Below are positions 58,503 to 64,000 of a stretch of DNA of 64,000 nucleotides, in pieces (within the stretch, counting starts at the first letter, position 1; every line of letters begins with the position of its first letter). Both the position numbers and the translations under genes were made by a program. The stretch comes from Chlamydia gallinacea 08-1274/3 (GTDB lineage: Bacteria > Chlamydiota > Chlamydiia > Chlamydiales > Chlamydiaceae). The stretch covers positions 186,001-250,000 of the forward strand of contig NZ_CP015840.1 in NCBI RefSeq assembly GCF_000471025.2, given 5' to 3'. The notes under the pieces are model-generated. The model saw only the letters and a list, made by a program, of their open reading frames with translations. It was not told where the DNA came from and searched no databases.

Positions 58503-59567
58503 ATGTATGTGCTTCCTAGAATTTCTTTTCATGAGGGGATAGAGCTATTTAAAAAAAGCCCCCTAAAAGATCTTCAAGAAATTGCAAATTCTATACGTAA
58601 GCAACGCTATCCTGATGATAAAGTAACTTATGTTTTAGATGCTAATCCTAATTACACAAATATTTGTAAAATTGACTGCTCGTTCTGTGCCTTTTATCGC
58701 AAGCCACATTCTCCCGACGCCTATCTTCTTTCTTTCCAAGAATTTCGCACCTTAATGCATCGGTACCTAACCTTGGGAGTGAAAACTGTACTACTTCAAG
58801 GAGGAGTGCACCCAAAAATCAGTATTGAGTATCTTGAGGAGCTTGTGAAAATTACTGTCCAAGAGTTTCCTCAAATCCACCCGCACTTCTTCTCTGCTGT
58901 AGAGATTTCTCATGCAGCTCGCGTATCAGGAATTAGTGACAAAGAAGCCCTAATTCGGCTTTGGGATGCAGGGCAAAGAACTCTCCCCGGAGGAGGAGCT
59001 GAAATTCTATCTGAAAGAGTACGTAAAATTCTCTCTCCTAAAAAACTAGGTCCTGATGGTTGGATACACTTCCATAAGCTAGCACACCGTTTAGGTTTTC
59101 GTTCCACAGCAACTATGATGTTTGGGCATATAGAAACACCCGAAGACATCCTCATGCATCTAGAAACATTAAGGCAAGCGCAGGATGAAAATCCTGGATT
59201 TTATAGCTTTATTCCTTGGAGCTACAAATCTAAAAATACAGCTTTAGGGCGTAAAGTCCCTAACCTTGCTCCACCTGAAATGTATTATCGCATACTTGCA
59301 TTATCACGAATTTTCTTGGATAATTTTGATCATATAGCTGCCTCCTGGTTTGGTGAGGGGAAAGCAAATGGGGTTCGTGGTCTTCATTATGGCGCAGATG
59401 ATTTCGGGGGAACAATTATCGATGAAAGTGTTCACAAATGTACAGGCTGGACAATCCAAAGTTCAGAAGAAGAGATCCGTACTCTTATTAGTTCAGAAGG
59501 ATTTGTTCCTGTAGAAAGAAATACTTTTTATGCAACCATCTCTCCTAGTTATCCATGTAAAAAATAA
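58503..59567 (+). CDS. mqnC: Radical SAM cyclic dehypoxanthinyl futalosine synthase-like (MqnC)
   Basis: A 354-residue radical SAM enzyme with CxxxCxxC as CKIDCSFC (residues 58-65), and further motifs of the MqnC/MqnE/CofGH group (LLQGGVHPKI, LPGGGAEILS, RSTATMMFGHIE). It carries out the cyclisation in the futalosine route to menaquinone. Length is normal. It is the only gene of that pathway in the window; the 3' 19 bases overlap convergent miaA. Confidence 0.88.
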   Translation: MYVLPRISFHEGIELFKKSPLKDLQEIANSIRKQRYPDDKVTYVLDANPNYTNICKIDCSFCAFYRKPHSPDAYLLSFQEFRTLMHRYLTLGVKTVLLQGGVHPKISIEYLEELVKITVQEFPQIHPHFFSAVEISHAARVSGISDKEALIRLWDAGQRTLPGGGAEILSERVRKILSPKKLGPDGWIHFHKLAHRLGFRSTATMMFGHIETPEDILMHLETLRQAQDENPGFYSFIPWSYKSKNTALGRKVPNLAPPEMYYRILALSRIFLDNFDHIAASWFGEGKANGVRGLHYGADDFGGTIIDESVHKCTGWTIQSSEEEIRTLISSEGFVPVERNTFYATISPSYPCKK

Positions 59568-60577
59568 TCTTCAGCGATTTTCTCGGCGATTGCCTCAGCA
59601 GAAAGTCCCCTAGTAGGCAACTCACGAAATAGGGGATACCGCTTAAACCATGTTTTTTGTTTTTTGGTGTACTGCCAAGTATTTGCTATAAATCGTCGTT
59701 TTGTATCCTCATATTCTCCTTGTTGCGATCCATGATCTATAAATTCAATCCACTCTCTATAACCTATAGCTCGAGACGCTGAAGTATTTTCCCGTATCCC
59801 CTGGTGTAATAATTGCTCCACTTCACCAAGTAAATTTTCTTCAAGCATTCTATGGCAACGGTATTGAATCTGATCACGTAGCAACTCCTGAGGAGGAGAA
59901 AGAAACCACCCACGACAGTAATATTCCTTAGGTTCTGACATTTGGGAATTCCAGTGATGATCAGAAACTCTTTTCCCTGTGAGATGTATGATTTCTAAAG
60001 CGCGAATCACTTTATTCTTATCATTTTTCGTAATCGTGGACGCGTACTCGGGATCCTTTTCACAAAGACTCGCATATAGACATTCTATACCATAATCCTG
60101 GGCATATTGAGCTAGTTGTCTTCTCAATGTATGATCTGCAGGGGGACCTTGTGGAGTCCCTGAAAGAAATGTGTGGAAATAAAAGCCTGACCCTCCGACA
60201 AGAATAGGGACTTTATTTCTTGTAAGAATACTTTGACACGCCTGCATAGCATGATAGTAAAAATCCACAACATTAAATGTTTCTTGAATATGACAAATAT
60301 CAATTAAATGATGAGGAACTCTTTCTCTATCTTCTAAAGATACTTTTGCTGTACCAATATCCATTCCTCGATAGACTTGCATAGAATCGACGGATATAAT
60401 TTCTCCATCAACCATAGGAGCTAGCCATAAAGAAACTGTTGTTTTCCCAGATCCTGTAGGGCCTGCAAGTAAAATCACTGTCCGTTTAAACAATTTTATA
60501 AATGACTTTTGAGGATCTAAACAAACATCATATTCCACAGAAATATTATCATCTGCTTGAAATTCCGCATTACGCAT
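59549..60577 (-). CDS. miaA: tRNA dimethylallyltransferase
   Basis: A 342-residue enzyme adding isopentenyl to A37 of tRNAs reading codons beginning with U. P-loop LAGPTGSGKTT, then DSMQVYRGMDIGTAK, VGGSGFYF, and TWQYTKKQKTWFKR at the C-terminus. The first 30 residues before the P-loop are extra to the core. Just downstream of rsbV on the same strand. Confidence 0.93.
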   Translation of the reverse strand: MRNAEFQADDNISVEYDVCLDPQKSFIKLFKRTVILLAGPTGSGKTTVSLWLAPMVDGEIISVDSMQVYRGMDIGTAKVSLEDRERVPHHLIDICHIQETFNVVDFYYHAMQACQSILTRNKVPILVGGSGFYFHTFLSGTPQGPPADHTLRRQLAQYAQDYGIECLYASLCEKDPEYASTITKNDKNKVIRALEIIHLTGKRVSDHHWNSQMSEPKEYYCRGWFLSPPQELLRDQIQYRCHRMLEENLLGEVEQLLHQGIRENTSASRAIGYREWIEFIDHGSQQGEYEDTKRRFIANTWQYTKKQKTWFKRYPLFRELPTRGLSAEAIAEKIAEDYFLHG

Positions 60578-60587
60578 AGGCTACACG

Positions 60588-60920
60588 TTAAAATCTAGAG
60601 AAACATTCTTGTTCTGATTGACATACAGGTAACAATTGGTCTACTCCCGCAATCTTAAGAACTTCAGCAACGCCATCCTGTGCACAACACAAACATAACA
60701 TCCCCTGACAGGATTGCAACAACTTCGCTATAGAAAATATGAGTCGTACCCCAGAACTACTCATATAAACGACATGGCGCAAATTTAATATAACTTTATT
60801 TTTACCTTCCTGAAGCTTACTTTCTAGAAACGCTTCTACAGGAGGAACAGAAACAGCATCTAAATTCCCATTTAAAGTAATAATAAGAATATCTCCATAC
60901 TGTTTAATTACCCAGTCCAT
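60588..60920 (-). CDS. rsbV: Anti-sigma factor antagonist (STAS domain)
   Basis: A 110-residue single STAS domain. The phosphorylation site sits in YMSSSGVRL (Ser about 55 aligns with SpoIIAA Ser58, where the preceding residue is usually Asp and here is Ser). In Chlamydia RsbV proteins are phosphorylated by RsbW and belong to a partner-switching pathway that affects the main sigma factor. The ATG at 60920 has GGAG eight bases upstream and is preferred over an upstream TTG at 60947. Confidence 0.88.
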   Translation of the reverse strand: MDWVIKQYGDILIITLNGNLDAVSVPPVEAFLESKLQEGKNKVILNLRHVVYMSSSGVRLIFSIAKLLQSCQGMLCLCCAQDGVAEVLKIAGVDQLLPVCQSEQECFSRF

Positions 60921-60994
60921 AAAAACATCTCCAAATAGTACCTGCAAATATTACCGATATTATTTACGATAAAAATAAAAAACAACGCACACCT

Positions 60995-61783
60995 ATGGTA
61001 AGGAGTTATATAAAAACAATATTTTCTTCAGGTCCAAAATATTCTCTTTCCTACTCTCTATTATGCATATTACTGAGTGTTCTTGTATGCATTCCTCCTG
61101 TTCATTGGTTTTTATTCCCCGAAACCTATACATTTCTCTCTAAAAAACACCTTCCGATTAAAAACATCTTCCTTGTCTCCTCTTCCCCTTATAAACTTCC
61201 TGTTATTCTTTTCTCAGAAATCCTAGGGCTATCAGCCGATTACCCGACATTTCTTCATCAATTTTCTACTAAACAAGCAGAAACGATTTTAAATAACATT
61301 GGGGTCTTCTCTTCTCTTTCTATACAAAAGGTCCCTGACAACAAAGGAATCATTATCTTTTATGCTCTACATACCCCTCTAGGGTACTTCGGGAATCAAA
61401 CAAATACACTAATTAATTCCTCAGGACAATGCTTCCCCTGCCAGCCCTTCTTTAAATCTCTAAATCTCCCTAAAATATTTTTTTCTCAACAGGATAGAGA
61501 AAGGCCTTTGCTCCCCTCTTGGAAACTTGCTATTGCTGACCTCTTGATCAAAAAATTACAACTCGATCCCCCAGAGATCATTGACATGTCCACTACGGAA
61601 ATTTACCCTATGGAAATTGTTGTGACCTTACACTCGGGGAGCCTTCTTAGATTTCACTATCACGCCCTCCAAGCTGGATTAGATAACTATCACCGTATGC
61701 AAGCTAGTATAGGGATAGAAGAAAAATGCCGCTATGTTTATGATTTGCGGTTTCCTCATTGTGTATTATTTAGCAAACAATGA
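60995..61783 (+). CDS. FtsQ-like divisome protein (POTRA/FtsQ-type)
   Basis: A 262-residue protein with a short cytoplasmic N-terminus, one membrane span (about 21-42, LLCILLSVLVCIPPVHWF), and a long periplasmic domain: the layout of FtsQ/DivIB. The order corresponds to CT764, proposed in the literature as chlamydial FtsQ. Its location, close to murC-ddl, matches the classical division-cell-wall cluster murC-ddl-ftsQ. Sequence signatures of FtsQ are very weak here, so the call rests on topology and context. Confidence 0.65.
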   Translation: MVRSYIKTIFSSGPKYSLSYSLLCILLSVLVCIPPVHWFLFPETYTFLSKKHLPIKNIFLVSSSPYKLPVILFSEILGLSADYPTFLHQFSTKQAETILNNIGVFSSLSIQKVPDNKGIIIFYALHTPLGYFGNQTNTLINSSGQCFPCQPFFKSLNLPKIFFSQQDRERPLLPSWKLAIADLLIKKLQLDPPEIIDMSTTEIYPMEIVVTLHSGSLLRFHYHALQAGLDNYHRMQASIGIEEKCRYVYDLRFPHCVLFSKQ

Positions 61784-62106
61784 TGCCCGCACTAATTTTT
61801 ACCCAAGTCCCTTCTAAAGAAGAAGCCGAACTTATAGCAACTACCTTAGTCACACAAAAACTTGCTGCTTGTGTGCATATTTTCCCTCAAGGGCAATCTA
61901 TTTACACGTGGAATGGGGAGCTACAGTTTTCTTCAGAATATCATCTACAAATCAAAACCCTGTGTGTACAATTCTCCCCTATTTCTCGAGTCATCCGCTC
62001 ATTGTGTTCTTACCAAGTGCCTGAAATCCTCTTAGTAAAAATCACTTCGGGTAGTGAAGAATACTTGCATTGGTTATCCTCAGAAAGTTCTTCTAAAACG
62101 TCTTAG
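61780..62106 (+). CDS. cutA: CutA1 divalent-cation tolerance-like protein
   Basis: A 108-residue protein with the CutA1 pattern: FTQVPSKEEAELIATTLV, KLAACVHIF, YTWNGEL and YQVPEILLVKI. CutA1 is a trimeric PII-like fold; its link to copper tolerance is doubtful, and its function is not settled. Starts inside the stop of the preceding gene (four-base overlap), so it is probably co-translated. Confidence 0.87.
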   Translation: MMPALIFTQVPSKEEAELIATTLVTQKLAACVHIFPQGQSIYTWNGELQFSSEYHLQIKTLCVQFSPISRVIRSLCSYQVPEILLVKITSGSEEYLHWLSSESSSKTS

Positions 62107-62204
62107 CCGTACACACTAGTCTTGCCATTATTTTTTAATTCAGTACAATTTCTCTAAAGTTTTAAAGATGAATCAACATTATTTCTTATCTTAGTTTGGA
62201 TTTT

Positions 62205-62630
62205 ATGGAAGAATTTGTAGCATATATCGTGAAAAATTTAGTTGCTAATCCTGAAGCTGTAGAAATTCTCTCTACACAGGATGAAACTGGTGAATCTATT
62301 AAATTAGAAGTCCGAGTTTCTCCTGATGATATTGGGAAAATCATAGGTAGAAGAGGAAGCACCATACATGCTTTAAGGACTATTCTTAGACGTGTGTGCT
62401 CTAGATTAAAAAAGAAAGTACAAATTGATTTAGTTCAGCCTGAAAGCGTGCAACAATCTTGTGATGATGTCACAATTTCAAAAAGTTGCTGCGATTTTGA
62501 TGATTTAGATAGGGAAAGCAGCTGTTGTCATGAAAGTAGTTGTTGTTCATCTCAAGAAGAAGAAACTCAAGAAGTATTTTCTATGCATCACGAGTGTGCT
62601 TGTCATAGCCATGGTTGTTGTGACGAGTAA
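62205..62630 (+). CDS. KhpA-type KH-domain RNA-binding protein with Cys/His-rich tail
   Basis: A 141-residue protein. Residues 1-78 are a KhpA/YlqC-type KH domain with the GxxG loop as GRRG (48-51), preceded by the usual EFVAYIVKNLV. The usual proteins end there. Here residues 79-141 form a tail with 11 Cys (including CC pairs at 95-96, 107-108, 113-114 and 138-139, and CAC at 131-133) and 5 His, likely able to bind a metal. I start at the ATG at 62205; the frame extends three codons to a TTG. cutA lies directly upstream. Role of the domain: RNA binding. Role of the tail: unknown. Confidence 0.8.
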   Translation: MEEFVAYIVKNLVANPEAVEILSTQDETGESIKLEVRVSPDDIGKIIGRRGSTIHALRTILRRVCSRLKKKVQIDLVQPESVQQSCDDVTISKSCCDFDDLDRESSCCHESSCCSSQEEETQEVFSMHHECACHSHGCCDE

Positions 62631-62656
62631 GCCTTAAACACTCAATTATTTTTTAT

Positions 62657-62696
62657 AGCTAAAATCTCCTTGCATTAAGGGGTTTTTAGCTTTTTT
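62657..62696 (+). terminator. Rho-independent terminator of the KH-domain gene
   Basis: AGCTAAAA at 62657-62664 pairs with TTTTAGCT at 62684-62691, with an inner CTCCTT/AAGGGG-type pairing, followed by T-run to 62696. A textbook intrinsic terminator on the plus strand. It overlaps the last codons of convergent murC-ddl. Confidence 0.75.
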
Positions 62697-64000
62697 ATTG
62701 TGCTACGTTGATTAGGTTCATTATTCATAGAAACAGAACGTCTACATCTAAATTTATATAATCCTGAGATAATTATTTCATGAATTACTTGTTCCGGAGT
62801 CCATCCTAAATGTAAAAAGCCGTGTAAAAAAGGACTATCTTTGGTCATTCCTGGAATAGGATTAACTTCGGAAAGCCAAAAATTTCCTTCATGATCCAAA
62901 AAGAAATCTATTCTACAAGAACCTTGACCTCGTAGCACGCGGTATACTTTTTTTGCCAATTCTTTGACTGTGGTTTTTTCTTCCAAAGATAAATCCGGAT
63001 GGTAATTTATTTGCGCCCTGTCCCTATTATTTAAACCATATTTGGTTTCATAATCGATAAATTGTCGTGATCCACGTTCATGAGGCTCTGTCATATAATA
63101 GCAAGTACTCGCGTCCCCTATACAAGAGATTTCAATTTCTCGAGATCCCAACCGACTTTCTTCGACAAACACATCGGTATCATATAAAAAAGCTTCAGAA
63201 ATTTTCTCATGAAGTTCTTGTTCATTATGAACCTCAAAGATTCCCAAACTTGATCCTAAATGCACTGTCTTGACAAACATGGGAAAAGTAAACGTAGTCA
63301 AGAGATTCTGAAGACATAATTCGGGAGAGCGTTTCCAAGCTCGTAAGGTTAATGTTTGATAAGGGACTACTGGAACACCGACTGAAGAGGCAATAAGCTT
63401 AGTCATAACTTTATCCATACCTATAGAGGCACAGAGAAGAGAAGGTCCTCCATAGGGTTTCCCAAGCATTTCTACGAAACCTTGAAGAGTTCCATCTTCT
63501 CCAAAAGGGCCGTGTAAAATAGGAAAAACAAACTCCGTATCATTCAGCGCACTGGCAATCTCTTCTGAGAGAATAGAAGAAAAAACACCTTGACCACTGT
63601 ATAGAACATCATGTAGATGATCGACTTTTTTCCAAAGCCCTTGACGATTGATAATAAAATAGCTCACGTCATAATGCTCAGAAGAAAAATATGAAGCTAC
63701 GTTCTTAGCAGAAAGTAGAGAAATATCATGTTCATACGATTGCCCTCCACAGATAATACCTACAGACAGCTTTTTAGGTTCAAAATCTTGTAAAGCATTC
63801 CCTATAGCATCAATGTTTCCTGCACCTAGTGCTAGGCAAACATCATGAACACAAATATTTTGTTTCAGGTAACTCACAATATGATCATAAGGGATATAAT
63901 AACATTGTACATGTGACAACTTAGAGATCATAGAAGCTATCTTTTCAATATCAGGCAAAGTTACGGGAGTTTCTCCAGCACTATAGACATCAGTAAGTAT
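62675..64000 (-). CDS. murC/ddl: MurC-Ddl fusion, 5' part beyond the right edge
   Basis: The frame is open from the stop at 62675 to the right edge. The visible first 70 or so residues (from DVYSAGETP) are the end of MurC (UDP-N-acetylmuramate-alanine ligase). Then KKLSVGIICGGQSYEHDISL begins a full D-alanine-D-alanine ligase, with the ATP-grasp motifs HGPFGEDG, GMDKVMTK, SCRIDFF and SEVNPIPGMT. A single-chain MurC-Ddl is a known chlamydial feature. It supplies cytoplasmic peptidoglycan precursors. A 427-codon TTG-started frame from 63958 is not the true start. Confidence 0.93.
   Translation of the reverse strand: MLTDVYSAGETPVTLPDIEKIASMISKLSHVQCYYIPYDHIVSYLKQNICVHDVCLALGAGNIDAIGNALQDFEPKKLSVGIICGGQSYEHDISLLSAKNVASYFSSEHYDVSYFIINRQGLWKKVDHLHDVLYSGQGVFSSILSEEIASALNDTEFVFPILHGPFGEDGTLQGFVEMLGKPYGGPSLLCASIGMDKVMTKLIASSVGVPVVPYQTLTLRAWKRSPELCLQNLLTTFTFPMFVKTVHLGSSLGIFEVHNEQELHEKISEAFLYDTDVFVEESRLGSREIEISCIGDASTCYYMTEPHERGSRQFIDYETKYGLNNRDRAQINYHPDLSLEEKTTVKELAKKVYRVLRGQGSCRIDFFLDHEGNFWLSEVNPIPGMTKDSPFLHGFLHLGWTPEQVIHEIIISGLYKFRCRRSVSMNNEPNQRSTIKKLKTP

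Noticed and set aside
63958..63958. Apparent TTG start of a free-standing Ddl
   Set aside because: The frame stays open upstream to the window edge and the upstream residues match the end of MurC, so it is the known fusion.

Overview
The window is a piece of a chlamydial chromosome, most likely from the Chlamydia psittaci / abortus / felis / caviae branch. The evidence is a PmpD-type polymorphic membrane protein, IncA-like inclusion membrane proteins, a fused GlyQS glycyl-tRNA synthetase, a fused MurC-Ddl, a glycogen synthase, an isolated MqnC of the futalosine pathway, and a gene order that matches, from memory, the chlamydial block running from pmpD back to murC/ddlA (about CT812 to CT762 in C. 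trachomatis numbering). The DNA is AT-rich. No insertion sequence, prophage, CRISPR array or rRNA gene is visible. The species call is an inference.

Region by region. Positions 1-5000 are lineage-specific and loosely packed: two tandem IncA-like genes on the minus strand (one cut by the left edge, one carrying a 13-base homopolymer just inside its reading frame), long non-coding stretches, and a 697-residue membrane-anchored protein of unknown function. Positions 5061-9725 hold pmpD. From 9.8 to 11.5 kb lies yceD-rpmF-plsX, followed on the other strand by rng-plsB-insulinase-type lipoprotein (11.7-17.2 kb). A membrane transporter-like gene and a small conserved gene lead to the minus-strand operon ctc(rplY)-pth-rpsF-rpsR-rplI-ispE (22.1-18.9 kb), with tRNA-Gln just upstream. 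Then come glgA, pgsA, glyQS, a cluster of four small exported proteins (27.9-30.0 kb), dnaG, mutS-uvrC, an Asp23-like gene, a two-TM GYF_2-type gene preceded by its own decayed duplicate, rpsN-rpmJ and rpmH-rnpA.

From 39 kb on: two thioredoxin-like exported proteins flanking cysS and lysS, a small unknown gene overlapping priA, an operon plsC-aas-bioF-like (51.0-47.5 kb), cysQ, a leucine dehydrogenase-type gene, ppa, a five-gene minus operon (coiled-coil protein, HAD phosphatase, rsfS, fabF, Nudix), mqnC, miaA, an RsbV-type anti-anti-sigma factor, an FtsQ-like gene, cutA, a KH-domain protein with an unusual Cys/His-rich tail, and the 3' part of murC-ddl running off the right edge.

Themes. 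Phospholipid and fatty-acid genes recur (plsX, plsB, pgsA, fabF, plsC/aas). Translation genes are interleaved throughout. Convergent gene ends commonly overlap. The most interesting signals are the phase-variable-looking IncA-like gene with a second start codon seven bases away, the trio of CT795-like exported proteins that look like cysteine-less thioredoxin folds (one apparently frameshifted in a 7-base run), the decayed tandem duplicate at 37.2 kb, the Cys/His tail on the KH protein, and a perfect 14-base palindrome upstream of the ctc operon. I did not find a clearly new multi-gene system.
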